From Allacma fusca (taxonomy: Eukaryota > Arthropoda > Collembola > Symphypleona > Sminthuridae), in NCBI GenBank assembly GCA_947179485.1, contig OX359246.1, positions 20,832,001 through 20,896,000 on the forward strand: a stretch of 64,000 nt of DNA, written 5' to 3'. Made by a program: the position numbers and the translations under genes. Below are positions 1 to 11,947 of the stretch, piece after piece (position 1 is the stretch's first letter; each line of letters begins with the position of its first letter). Under the pieces are notes generated by a model. The model was not told the DNA's origin. It was given only the letters and a program-made list of their open reading frames with translations, and searched no databases.

Positions 1-212
1 AAAGCAGGCCTTTAATAATTGCACAAAGCAAAGTTGGGCTTAACAGTGATATTTACCCAGTTCAGACTTCTGGTAATACTAAAAATCAAATACTGATTTA
101 TTATTTCTCAAAAGCTCAAACTGAGCAAAAATATTCTCACAAGAGATTGTTTTCAAAGTACGTTCGGTCTTGAAGTCAAATTTCAAGTGAGATATGGATC
201 GAGGGGTACGCA
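1..212 (-). other. 5' UTR of an NDUFA4-like gene lying left of the window
   Basis: This stretch matches the transcribed 5' leader found between the TATA box and exon 1 of every gene in the array. The gene body it belongs to is cut off by the left edge. It shows that the array continues beyond the window. Confidence 0.75.
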
Positions 213-220
213 CTTTTATA
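213..220 (-). promoter_or_regulatory. TATA box of the off-window gene copy
   Basis: TATAAAAG on the minus strand, in the same context as the TATA boxes of the other units. Transcription would start about 25-30 bases to the left. Confidence 0.7.
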
Positions 221-2175
221 CCCATTCCCTGAAGCAGACCCAAGCATTGCAGAACCCATTGAATAACATTATACAAGCTTGGCTGTGGGGCAGAGGAAAT
301 CAACATGGAGCACTACACGTACGCTTGTTTGTTTTCTCACTGGTTTGTATAGCAAGTGTACGTAGAAAAAACATAAACAAAAACGCACGTACCCCTTTAC
401 TACTTGAAATCTCTCAGAGCCCAAACATTGATCCAGGGCGTGGAGTCAAAACATCATTACTAATAATTATGTAAACTACCACAACAAGACAAACTCTACT
501 TTGTATCTTTTGTTAAGATTAATACAAGTATGATATTTATTTATTGGAAAATTATCAAAACTTGCTAATCGGAAATGACCCTTTGTGACATTTTGTAGTG
601 AATCGTAATACAAGTTGAATTCCGCATTTAGATTATTTTTATCATTTTATTTTAGCATCTAAAGCTGTATACAGTTTACATATAGCAATATCTGGGGAAC
701 TTTCTGGAAATTGAAAAATGTCTTCCTATTTAATAAAACCAATTACAAATTAATTTTCCAGAAATGCTTAAAATATGTAGCATCCGTGTTTTTTGGTTCA
801 TAAATGGTCATCATGATTAATGCAAAGTAAACAACGTTTTTTTCTGTTTTTTTTTGTATAATCTGCAGTTCTGTCTGCATACAACGAGAAAAACATCTTG
901 GCTGTAGCCGAGGTCAACTTTGCAAAGATGCAGATGATGGGATGAGGTCAGGGTATATGCAGCTTCTTTTCTAAAGACCCAACCAATAAAAAGAGCTTTG
1001 CTTTGCGGAAAGTGCAACTTTTCTCTTTCCATGCTTTGGGACACGTAGTCAAAAAATAGTTATTAATGTTTATTGGACAGAGGGAAGTTTTACAATGGGT
1101 TGTGTCAACTTGCACGAATTATTTACATGGAAGTATTTGCAAACACATTACTTTTTGATTGTAAACAATCTCATTGTGTTTTGGCATTGATATTTTAATA
1201 AACACTTGATTATTTAAAACCATTTATAGGTCCAACGGGTGACAAAAATAGATATACCTTTTGGAACTGATAAAATTATTCTTTGCTGTGTGAATATCAT
1301 GATTGGGCTTTTCCTGCTACAGGTTTTTATTTCCCGTGAGTTTAATTTGTGTTAAGTTTGTTTGGGTTATGAGAGATTAGAGCAACCCTTAAATTTCTAG
1401 GATGTTACTGTCATAATGATATTTTATTTTGTAACAACAAAACAGACAATTCTGATAAACGGGAATGTAAGACAATAATTTTTGCTCCTTATATAGATCA
1501 ATTGCTACAAGTTGACTTTCCTGTGTATCTACAATAATTGCATGAAACTCACTTTTAAAATATGCAGTTTGTGTTTTGGATCCAGAATTGTTACGCTGCT
1601 ACAAGCAATATATTCAAATATATGGCACAATGACATGGACGTACAATACAATGAGGTATCTTCCTTATAACAAGGTGAACGATCTTCACAGTAGCACCTG
1701 TTGCTACGCACTAGCCCAGTTCCAAACACCTTCACAAGTATATACAAAAGTGGGAAGTTGGAAGGGATGAATCTAAACTGTAAATTCAAAGACTTTTATT
1801 CTCTACCTGGATTTTCACTGTGACAGACCGGTCAGCCACCCATTTGAAGCTGGCTAGTGCGTAGTTGTGAACCAATCTTATGAACGGTTCAAAAACATAT
1901 ATTACATGAAGAGGTGTGGAGAATACATTAAATGTAATTATTATTAAATTGAAACTACATGCAACATGTCCAGAAACATTAAAATACACTGACACCCAGA
2001 AATTAACTACACGTCCACCAGAAATCAGTGCAAAATGGAGTAATATTAAATGTTTGAGATTTGCACTTGCAAGTCCAAGGTTGTCAGAACCATATTTAGC
2101 ACTGGTCACTTATTGTAGTAATTATTCCAAACTTGGACAACAAGTACATTGTTTATATAATTATTACAGTTATTT
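221..2175. other. Array spacer, type A
   Basis: Intergenic part of the tandem unit with no convincing gene. It holds the upstream ACGTGC-rich block (about 305-400). A type A segment runs from about 840 to 1250 (TTGGACAG..., GGTCCAACGGGTGAC). The GTAGC/TACGCACTAGCCC box lies near 1705-1725 and the GACCGGTCAGCCACCC box near 1828-1843. The short ORFs here differ from copy to copy and are not conserved. Confidence 0.6.
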
Positions 2176-2181
2176 TTTATT
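2176..2181 (-). terminator. Polyadenylation signal of gene 1
   Basis: AATAAA on the minus strand, 219 bases past the gene 1 stop. It aligns with the AATAAA of the other units. The palindrome normally next to it is degenerate here. Confidence 0.5.
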
Positions 2182-2399
2182 AATTGCGATAAACGTACGT
2201 AATATACAAACAATTACTTTCCAATACTAACAAGGGAGCGATCAAAAGACAAAATAAACAAATAGTAAATAATCTCAAGGTACTACTGTATGAGTAATTA
2301 TACGAACACAAATATTCTAGAATTATTAAAGGAATCAGTGGGATCCTGGAATGAAGCGCTGGGATTGATTTAGTCTCGTCTCAGAGTGCCCCCCCCCAC

Positions 2400-2875
2400 T
2401 CATACTAACAAGTACTTGGGAGCTGGACAACCCTTTGAATAGTCCCGACCAGCGGACAAGAACTGTTAAAAAAAAATAAAAACAATTTATAATGTTGTGA
2501 AGAGGAAGTCATGGATTTATTTCTTAAATAAAATTAAATTCAGACTCCATTTCTAGCTTGACTTACTTTGTACTGCTTGTTCGCATACTCGTTCCAGGGC
2601 TCGAGGTTCGTATGATGGTTCCATGTGATTTCAGGCTCTTTTATGGCAACCCGAAGTCCATAAACAGCAGCCATGCTTGTTCCCAGAGCTAACATCCCAT
2701 GCAGCATCAAATACTGAAATTTGTTTTTCAAAATCCCAGCAATTAATTTCAGACTCGCAAACAATATACCTTTAACCATCGAGGACATTCGGAATTCAAA
2801 TATAATTGTCTCAAAAAATACCTGAGGGTGCCTCCTGAGCTGAGGAAGCATTGGGTAAGTCAGTCGGACAAACAT
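2400..2875 (-). CDS. NDUFA4/MLRQ-like respiratory chain subunit, copy 1
   Basis: Exons are 2822-2875, 2567-2713 and 2400-2462 with GT-AG introns of 108 and 104 bases. The protein is predicted at 87 residues. The family (NDUFA4, also COXFA4, Pfam B12D) is a small single-pass inner-membrane protein, first assigned to complex I and now to cytochrome c oxidase. Seen here: a short basic N-terminus (LRRHPQ), one hydrophobic segment at about residues 22-42, then the family signature with PEITW, EPWNEY, KQYKF and a C-terminal RDYS. Specific to this copy: A6T and V42I relative to most copies, and the usual TAG is lost so the end runs on as KYLLV. Intron 1 happens to be open and in frame, so an unspliced read-through would also be translatable. 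Confidence 0.85.
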
Positions 2876-3293
2876 GATGATTGATTTGGGTTAAAATAAT
2901 TGTCACCTCAAAATTTTTGTGGATAAAAATGTATACAATTTAGCCAATAATTAGCTCACTTGGAATTTGTTTTTCCTAAGAACGTGCTTGTTTTAAAAGT
3001 AGATTTTGAAGTAGAAAATGTCAAATTTAAGTAAACCGTCAACTCAAAATTAGCTCGTTTGGGATTATTCCGTTCGTAAAATTTACTTCCTTTAAAGGAA
3101 GCTTTTGAAATACTACAATGCAAAGTTGAGCTAAGCAGTGTTGTTTACTAATTTTTGGTTAATGGCGATGCTACAAATCAAGTACTGGTTTTAGGGTTTC
3201 GTAAAATCAGAGAAAGGAAATCTGAGATTGTTTTTGATATGTGTTTGGTCTTGAAGTCTATTTTCAAGTGAGGTATGGATCGAGGTGTATGCA

Positions 3294-3301
3294 CTTTTAT
3301 A
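3294..3301 (-). promoter_or_regulatory. TATA box of gene 1
   Basis: TATAAAAG on the minus strand, about 420 bases upstream of the gene 1 ATG. The interval is a conserved 5' leader. The distance is longer than in other copies because this leader is partly diverged. Confidence 0.7.
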
Positions 3302-5401
3302 CCCCTTCCTTGAAACTGGCCCAAGCATTGGATAGCTAATTAAAAAATACTACCCAAACTTGAGTTTTGTTTACCCATGTTTGTTTTCCTGTTGGTTTAT
3401 AATTATATCAAGACGAGGTATAAAAAACAAGACAATTTGCATCCACTTCAGCGCACGTACTCTTTTACTATTCATATCTCCCAGAGCCCATGTTTAGCTG
3501 TAGAGCATGAAGTTAAAAAACATCGTTACAGGAATAATACTTTTTTAATGCAAATCTACATCAAGACTTGCTAATCGGAAATGACCCTCTGTGACATTTT
3601 GTAGTGAATCCTAACTAAACATGAATTCCGCATTCAGATTATTTTTATCATTTTTTTAGCATCTCTAAAACAGTTTCAAATATCAATGCCAGTGTAATTT
3701 CCTGCATATCGGGAAAACCCTTCCCATTTAATAAAACACATTAACTTACGTATCCAGAAATGCTTAAAATGTGTAGTATTTGTTTCCATGCATTTTTGCT
3801 TCATAAATGGTCATCATGATTAATATAAAGTAAACAACGTTTTTATCTGTTTTTTTTTTGTATAAGCTGCAGTTGTGTCTGCATACAACGAGACAAATAT
3901 CTTGGCTGTAGCCGAGGTCAAGTTTGCAAAGATGCACATGAAGGGATCAGGTCAGGGCTTATACAGCTTCTGTTCTAAAGACCCAACCAATAAAAAGAGC
4001 TTTGCATTGCGGAAAGTGCAACTTTTCTCTTTCCTTGCTTTGGGACACGTAGTCAAAAAATAGCTGTTAATGTGTATTTGACAGAAAGAAGTTTTGCAAT
4101 GGGTTGTGCCGACCTGCACGAATTATTTACGTGGAAGTATTTGCAAACACATTACTTTTTCATTGTAAACAATCTCATTGTGTTTTGGCATTGATATTTT
4201 AATAAACACTCGATTATTTAAAACCATTTATAGCTATAACGGGGGAGAGAAATAGATTTACTTTTTGGGACCGAAAAAATTATTCGTTGCGGTGTGAATT
4301 TTATAAGTTTCAAACACCTTCGTAAGTTAAGGCGAATGTGAGGCTCACTATTGAGCCCATTAAGTCGTTCACCAGGATTTACACTCTAACCGACCGGTTA
4401 GCCAACCATTTTGAGCTTGCTAGTATTACGTAGTTGTGAATTAATGTTACATGAATGGTTAACGAACATGTATTATGTTTTACTACGGAGTAGGTAATGA
4501 CAATAACAACATTTCAGTGCGAAATCTATTGGAACTTGATATATTACAACCGAGGGTATTTTTAATAGGATCGTAGCATTGTATACAAATGTGTCCTATG
4601 GAATTAGCTTTATACATAGGATACCTTTTTAGATCCAACACTGTAAAACATTTTCTCCATTACTTTTCTTCAAAAGATTTTTTGGGGAGTTGGTACGCTT
4701 AATAAATACTAGTCTCCCTGACTTATTGTCAGTTAATTTAAGACTAAGGAATATCAAGATTACAGTTTCCCCAATTGTTATAATGTTTTCAAGGATGATT
4801 GTTTTATTTTTGTGTTTATGTACATACGTATTTATGAATGTGTGCTTGTATGTATCTACAGATGATGCGTACATTTTGTCCATCCAGCTTATATAAACAA
4901 GTGTTGGGAAAAATTTAGAATAGAGAATTTTGTTGCAAGATAGAGACGACGAGAGGCATAAACGCACATGAGACATATTTAGGAAATACAGTTACCTTTA
5001 AATTATAGTAACTAATTTTTGAATTATTCTTTTAAACATTACATTAATTTATATTAAGCCTGAAGGATGTGGGAGACTCATCATTTTACTAAATATATAC
5101 AGCAAACTGACATGATATTTTTATATTGACATTTATTTACTATTCAACGTGCTGTAGGTTGTATTGTGCTTCAATTGTTAAAGATCAGGAAATATGGGAC
5201 AATACGCACATCAACTCATCAATCCGAAACACGTGAAAACTAAAACGAAGGTAAACATGTCAAAAAGTGAAAAATGTTTGATTGTGTGCATTTTCATTTG
5301 CAACTCCATGCTAGTGAAAACAGTCTAAATTCGCACAATTTATTGTGTAAATTATTTGAAAGACCACAAAATATGTATTGTTTATATAACTGCAGTAATA
5401 T
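3302..5401. other. Array spacer, type A
   Basis: No convincing gene. The type A block lies at about 3850-4250. A degenerate GACCGGTTAGCC box is near 4400. The stretch 4880-4985 (TATATAAACAAGTGTTGGGA, then GAGGCATAAACGCAC) recurs in part near 19384-19430 and again outside the array near 61550-61640. The remaining sequence (4500-5350) is AT-rich and I recognise nothing else in it. Confidence 0.55.
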
Positions 5402-5407
5402 TTTATT
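5402..5407 (-). terminator. Polyadenylation signal of gene 2
   Basis: AATAAA on the minus strand, 440 bases past the stop. It is next to a copy of the ATATAACTGCAGTTATAT palindrome that has one mismatch. Confidence 0.6.
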
Positions 5408-5846
5408 CATTGCGATAAACATTCATAAAATACAAATTTACAATATCAACAATAGTTAAACGATCAAAAGACAAAATGAACTACAGTCTATTGTGAGTAC
5501 ACTTACAATATTAATATTAGGGTAAGCCCCTCTAACATGAAGTAACATGTTTTGAAAACTACAACTTTCAGTACATTTTTTATCTGGAAATACAATTCCA
5601 AAAGTGTTCCTGTAAGTGAATCTTTTTTTATCAATGTCGCTTTGTCTCCCAATCAAGCAGTAACAAATAGTAAATAATCTCGAGGTAGTGAGTATTATTG
5701 CATACATAAATAAACTAAAATAACTAAAGGAATCACTAGGTTGCGGAAGGGAAGCACTGTGAATGGATTCAGGCCGAGTTCAATCCAGTACTAAAGGATT
5801 GAAGTTGAAATCAGTCATGTCTCAGAGTGCCCCAACTCAACTTGTA

Positions 5847-6312
5847 CTAATACTTGGGGGCTGGACAGCCCACAGAATAATCACGGCCAGAGGACAAGAA
5901 CTGTTAAAACAAATAAAAACAATTTAGTGAATGATGCCGGGCACATGGGAAGTTATGAATTTACTTTGTAAATAAAATTAAGTTCAGAATCCATTTCTAG
6001 CTTGACTTACTTTGTACTGCTTGTTCGCATACTCGTTCCAGGGCTCGAGGTTCGTATGATGGTTCCATGTGATTTCAGGTTCTTTCACCGCAACCCGAAG
6101 TCCATAAACAGCAGCCATGCTTGTTCCCAGAGCTAACATCCCATGCAGCATCAAATACTGAAATAAATAATAATATCCCAATTAAATTACGATTCAAAGC
6201 CTAAGAATTCAAGGAATGAAACGAATCAAAAATTTGTTTAAATTATCTCAAAAAATACCTGAGGATGTCTCTTGAGCTGAGGAAGCATTGGGTAAGCCAA
6301 TCGGACAAACAT
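5847..6312 (-). CDS. NDUFA4/MLRQ-like respiratory chain subunit, copy 2
   Basis: Exons are 6259-6312, 6011-6157 and 5847-5900, separated by introns of 101 and 110 bases (CAG/GTATTT donor, AAA/GTAAGT donor, CAG acceptors). The predicted protein has 84 residues, close to the roughly 81 of animal NDUFA4. It begins MFVRLAYPMLPQLKRHPQ. Exon 2 encodes the membrane helix and the PEITW...EPWNEY...KQYK signature. Exon 3 starts FLSSGRDYS and ends PAPKY. Differences from the consensus are R14K, A71S and A77V. The ATG was chosen because it is the first in the conserved leader and because all copies share it in the context CATCATG. Confidence 0.9.
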
Positions 6313-6644
6313 GATGATTGGCTTTGGTTAAAATAATTGTTGTGTTAAAATCTTTTGATAAAAAATGTGGTTAAATTTCGCTAAAAATTAGCTCGCTTAG
6401 GATTTTCCCTCCCGTAAAATTTGCTTGTTTTAAAATCAGGTCTTTAATAATTGCAGAATGCAAAGTTGGGCTTAACAGTGATATTTACCCAGTTCAGGCT
6501 TCTGGTAATACTAAAAATCAAATACTGATTTATTATTTCTCAAAAGCTCAAACTGAGCAAAAATATTCTCACAATAGAATGTTTTGAAAGTACGTTTGGT
6601 CTTGAAGTCAATTTTCAAGTGAGGTATGGAATGAGGCGTGCGCA

Positions 6645-6652
6645 CTTTTATA
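6645..6652 (-). promoter_or_regulatory. TATA box of gene 2
   Basis: GGGGTATAAAAG on the minus strand, about 333 bases upstream of the ATG. The flanks match those of the other units. Confidence 0.75.
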
Positions 6653-8286
6653 CCCCTTCCTTGAAGCTGGCCAAAGCATTGCAAAACCCATTGAATAACA
6701 TTATACAAGCGTGAGTTTTTGTGTTGTCGTGGGACAGTGGACATCCCCATGGAGCATTGCACGTCCGCATGTTTGTTTTCTCACTAGTGCGTATTTCAAA
6801 CCTAGGTAAAAAAAACATAAGCAAAAACGCATCTACTTTATCGCACGTACTCTTCTACTACTTGAATTCTCACAGAACCCAAACATTGCTCCAGGGCATG
6901 GAGTCAAAACATCATTACCATTCATTATGTAAACTACCACAGCAAGACTCACTTAGTCTTTATCTCTTTATGCTTCGTTAGGATTAATACAAATACGATA
7001 TTTATTTATTGAATAACTTTTAAGACTTGCTAATCGGAATTGCCTCTGTGATATTTTGTAGTAAATCCTAAGCATGAATTCCGCATTTAAATTTTTTTAT
7101 CATTTTATTTTACCACCTAAAATTGTGTACAGTTTAAATATATCAATGACTATGGAACTTTCTGGAAATCGGGAAAACCTTTCCCATGTAATAAAACCAC
7201 TCTCACATTATTTTACGCTTAAAGAAATGTTCAAAATATGTAGCACTTGCTTCCATGCAATTTTCTTTCCAATCTTGGCTACAGCCGAGGTCAATTTTGC
7301 AAAGATGCAGATGAAGGGATGAGGTCAGGGTATATGCAGCTTCTGTTCTAAAGAACCAACCAATAAAAAGAGCTTTGCTTTGCGGAAAGTGCAACTTTTC
7401 TTTTTCCATGCTCTGGGACACGTAGTCAAAAAAAGTTATTAATGTTTATTGGACAGATAGAAGTTTTGCAATGGGTTGTGTCAACTTGCACGAGTTTTTT
7501 ACATGGAAGTATTTGCAAACACATTACTTGTTGTTTGTAAACAAACTCATTGTGTTTTGGCATTGCTATTTTAATAAACACTTGATTATTTAAAACCATT
7601 TATAGGTCCAACGGGTGATAAAAATAAATGTACCTTTTGGAACTGATAAAATTATTCCTTGCTTTCTGAATTTTATAATTTAGATTACGTGATCGTATTC
7701 AGGGAGGACGATAATATTCTCTACTGGTTGGAGGTTTTTTCAGGGGAATTTATTTTAATTGCAATTCTCTCTGTCCGAGATTCTCATTTTATACGAGCAG
7801 CCCTAAAAGTTCCAGGATGTTCCTGTCATAAGGATATTTTTTTATGTAAAGGATTGGCATTCTGAGAAATTGTATTGTAAAAAAATGGTTTCGCTCAGAT
7901 ACAAATCAATTTCGTTTGTAATGCGTGTCTTGCATCAAGTGTATTCTCTACACTTCTACGCGTTTGCTATACTCTTGAACTTGAGCAGGTGTATTTACAA
8001 TGAGGTAACATTCTTTTACGGAGGTGAACGTTCCTGTAGAGTCTGTAGTGACGCACTAGCCCGATTCCGAATACATTTGCAAGCACATACAAATTTGAGG
8101 TTTGCATGGTTGAGCCCATAACCGTAAAGTAAAGGCTTTTACCAGGATTTGCACTGTGACAGACCGGTCAGCCACCCAATTGAAGCTGCGTAGTTTGTTG
8201 TTGTAAGAAATATGTAATGAACGGTTCATTTCGTTACTACGGAGTAGGGAATGACAATAGTGCGTAACATTTAAATGTGAGATATA
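6653..8286. other. Array spacer, type A, left of the hAT insertion
   Basis: Holds the promoter-proximal block, the type A block at about 7270-7620, the TACGTGATCGTATTCAGGGAGG box (7685-7706), CGCACTAGCCC near 8050 and GACCGGTCAGCCACCC near 8162. I see no gene. Confidence 0.6.
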
Positions 8287-9302
8287 CTACTAAATAGTGC
8301 TGCGCTCGGGTCAAGTATTTATAAAGATCCGACCACGAACTTGACTTGACCCCGACTTCTCAAGTACGTATTTCAAGATTACCCGAACTTGACATTTTCA
8401 GTTCAAGTAATACTTGAATGAAACAAGTTCGGGTTTTCAAGTAATTCTCATATTACTTGACCATGATTTTATACGCGCGTTTCGGGTCCAACTTCAACTT
8501 GACTTGACCATGACCCGAACTTGACCATGAACTTGAACTTTCAAGTACTTTCAAGTAATCCATTGGACATCAAAATACTTAAGTTTTATTGAATTTATAT
8601 TTCTAATGAAAGCGAACCTGGGTTTCTAACACACTAGGTTTCACCCAGCATTTTGCTAGCAACCGCCTCTAAAAATAATAGTTGTATTTTTGGTTCCTTT
8701 CAATGAATGTAGAACGATTGTACACTGCAGATCTACTCTGATTTCGTGTACCGGGTGGGTCTGGTGACTCAGTTGACATTTTCGGGGACACAGAACTCCT
8801 TTTAGGTTTTGTTGTCACATACTATTATAAACATGGGTGCTAACATTTTTAAATCAATTTCCACGGAGCCATATGAATGTTGAGCTTTCTTTTGTATTTG
8901 TGTACACGAACAAATTAACAAATGCCGCTTAAAGTGATGTATTAAATGCCGTTTTAAGTTTCATTTAGTACAGTGAATCGTAAGTGAATTGAAAACTCCC
9001 TCAGCCATGAAGAATTGCACAAACAAAATTACTTGAACTTGTACACGAAAAACTCAAGTTCGTGGTCAAGTACTTTTTAATATTTACTTGAACATGACCA
9101 GGTACTATGGTTCAAGTAAAATAATTATACTTGACCACGAACTTGACTTGAGGTAAGAAATCATGGTCAAGTCGATGAAATACCTGAACACGACCCGAAC
9201 CGTTCATGGTTTTAAATTTATTTACTTGACCACGACCCGAACGTGAACTTGACTTGAAATACTCGTGTACTACTTGTACTTGTGCGCAGCTCTGCTACTA
9301 AA
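8287..9302. mobile_element. Non-autonomous hAT-like element, 1000 bp, with 8-bp TSD
   Basis: The element is 8295-9294. It is flanked by perfect 8-bp duplications CTACTAAA at 8287-8294 and 9295-9302. The terminal inverted repeats are imperfect: TAGTGCTGCGC on the left and CAGAGCTGCGC when the right end is read inward. The 8-bp duplication and these ends fit the hAT superfamily. Both ends are packed with variants of CTTGACTTGACC and ACTTGAA. The centre (8570-9030) is unrelated AT-rich sequence and has no transposase ORF. The sister unit near 22170-22177 preserves the uninterrupted site. Confidence 0.85.
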
Positions 9303-10652
9303 GCGTGACTTAATACAAACGGGGATAATTTTTGTAGGTTCTCAGCTTTTTAAACAATTATTGGAACGTGTAACCGGCTTTAAAGATGATGGTTGGATTC
9401 ATTACTGCAAATAATTTGTCTGCAGTACCTACCATTTTTGTCTATTTTTTTCCGACGGGGTGATGACACCCTTTAAATTACAAAAAATGTCCTGGCCAAT
9501 TGTGAATTGATTGTAGAATAATGGGAAATCAGGGTTAAATAGTTTTCAATTTTTATATCCGATTACTTGGAGCATATAGTTTCCTTTTTCTGCTTACAAA
9601 AGTTGTATAAGTATGTAGATGTCATAGAATTGCAAAATTGACCTGTGTTGTCAAAATTCAAAATGAAATATATTCCAGAAAAAGTCAATGTACAAAATAT
9701 CCAGTAAACTGATTTCTGCAAAAAAAAAAAGCAAAATGAAAATTACAAATAAATACCTAGGATTTGTCAAAATACAAGTGAAAATACAGGACATTTTGAA
9801 CCATCAAAATCACCAGAACATCAAATTTTAAATATATAAATACTTTTGAATAATCGCTGTTTTATGAACTTCGCCCCATTTTTGTAATGACAGATGGCAC
9901 GTGCAACATATTGGTATAATTAATGATTTAGGTGAAAAGAATTTTGAGCAAAATACTTTATTTCAAATTTTGCTTTATTTGTGAGTTACTTTCATTTTTC
10001 ATACGAGAATGCCATATTAGTAGGAGATTTTTGTGGAATTTCAATAATTAAATCCAAGATACATAGGACACGGGGCATACGGATCAGTGACAGATATTTG
10101 TTCGCGAGCGGCATAAACACCTGTGACAGGTTTGGTGTCAAATAATTATATAAGTCACGTGCCAAGATACTTGTTTGCCAAAAATTATTAACTCGACATT
10201 AAACAGATTCAAATAATAATGCCAAAAATGACTACACTCAAAAGCAAGATCTTGGGGTTAAAAACGAGTATGCCCATCCGATTGTTTTTTTTTCGAATAA
10301 TTGGATTCTGACTTTGTTTTGGAGACATATAGTAAAAATAAATGATATATCACAAATTTGTGGTTTAGATAAGGCTGAATAAATGCTATGCACATACGCT
10401 CTGTTATAGGCAAGTATAAGTAATTATTTCAGGTCATAATTTCTTTAACACTGTTTTAAATGAAGCATTTTTAGTGTGATAAAATAGATTCAAGTGTGAA
10501 TTCATTTGTAAACATTTGTAATAATTAGATACTATGAACTTTATCGTTACTTTATCATTAAGAATTAACCAACAATCCGTCTGAAATAAATAAATATGCA
10601 ACTCCGACAAAATATAAACTGTTTATATAACTGTTTTTGTTATTAGTTATAT
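9303..10652. other. Array spacer continuing after the hAT insertion
   Basis: 9303-9420 resumes the unit sequence seen at 22178-22290. From about 9540 to 10600 the DNA is AT-rich with repeated CAAAATGAAA-like and CAAATTTTG-like words. No ORF, RNA gene or further element can be supported. Confidence 0.5.
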
Positions 10653-10658
10653 TTTATT
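10653..10658 (-). terminator. Polyadenylation signal of gene 3
   Basis: AATAAA on the minus strand, 478 bases past the stop. The adjacent palindrome is disrupted by extra bases in this copy. Confidence 0.5.
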
Positions 10659-11135
10659 CATTGCTCAAAATGTTCGTAAAATATGTACACATTTACAATA
10701 TCTTCAAGAGAAGGATCAAAAGACAAGATGAATTACAGCCTATTGTGAGTGCACTTACAATGTTACTTGTAGGATTATTTCCACTAACATGACATATAGC
10801 ATTTTTCGACAAATACAACTTTCATTACATTTTTTTTGACATGGAAATGTAATTCCAAAATTGCCACTATAAGTGAATCTTTTTTATCCATGTCACTCTG
10901 TCTCTCAACCGAGCAATAAATATATAGGTAATAATAAATAAATAATTATAATAACCTAAAATCAACTGAACTAATAATTACTGACTGTGTACACATAAAC
11001 TTTCTAAAATAACTAAGAAATCACTGGAATACTGAAGTGAAGGACGGTGTGGACTAATTCAGGCCGAGTTCAGTTCAGTGCTAAAGACTTCAAGTTTTAA
11101 TCAGTCACGTCTCAGGGTGCCCCACTCAACTTTTA

Positions 11136-11597
11136 CTAATACTTGGGGGACGGACAGCCCTTAGAATAGTCCCGACCAGCGGACAAGAACTGTTAAAAAA
11201 ATAAAAACAATTTAGTGAATGATGATGCGCTCAGGGGAAGTTATGAATTTATTTCACATATAAAAATTAAATTCAAATTTATAGCGTGGCTTACTTTGTA
11301 CTGCTTGTTCGCATACTCGTTCCAGGGCTCGAGGTTCGTGTGATGATTCCATGTGATTTCAGGCTCTTTTACGGCAACCCGAAGTCCATAAACAGCAGCC
11401 ATGCTAGTTCCCAGAGCTAACATCCCATGTAGGATAAAATACTGAAATAAATCATAAATTCCCCAATTAAATAACGCCTCAAAACCTATGAATTCAAGCA
11501 ATAAAACAATTCAAAAATTTATTTAAATTGTCTCAAAAAATACCTGAGGGTGCCTCCTGAGCTGAGAGTGCATTGGGTAAGCCAATCGGATAAACAT
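11136..11597 (-). CDS. NDUFA4/MLRQ-like respiratory chain subunit, copy 3
   Basis: Exons are 11544-11597, 11295-11441 and 11136-11189, giving 84 residues. It belongs to the B-spacer group. It is the most divergent coding copy at the N-terminus: it starts MFIRLAYPMHSQ, so the usual LP at residues 10-11 is HS. Residues 20-21 are FI instead of LM, and the tail reads KGCPSPKY. The membrane helix and the PEITW, EPWNEY and KQYK motifs are unchanged. All splice sites and the stop codon are intact. Confidence 0.87.
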
Positions 11598-11939
11598 GAT
11601 GATTGGTTTGGGTTAAAATATTTATTAACTCAAAATCTTTGGATAAAAAGCGTAGTTAAATTTTGCTAGGAATTAGCTAGCTTGGGATTACTCCTTCCGT
11701 AAATTTGCTTGTTTTAAAAGCAGTTTTTTAATTATTTTTGCACAATGCAAAGTTCAGATTTATGTTTAGCTCAGATTTTTACCCAGTTCAGGTTTATGGT
11801 AATATTAAAAATCAATTACTGATTTTATGGTTTCGCAAAATCTGAAATTGTGCAAAATTATTGTCACGAGAGACAATATTCAAAATATGTTTGGTCTTGA
11901 AGTCAATTTTCAAGTGAGGTATGATATGAGGTGAAGGCG

Positions 11940-11947
11940 CTTTTATA
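11940..11947 (-). promoter_or_regulatory. TATA box of gene 3
   Basis: TATAAAAG within ATATAAAAGCGCC on the minus strand. The flank (GGAGGAGATATAAAAG) is of the type also seen in gene 6. Confidence 0.7.
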
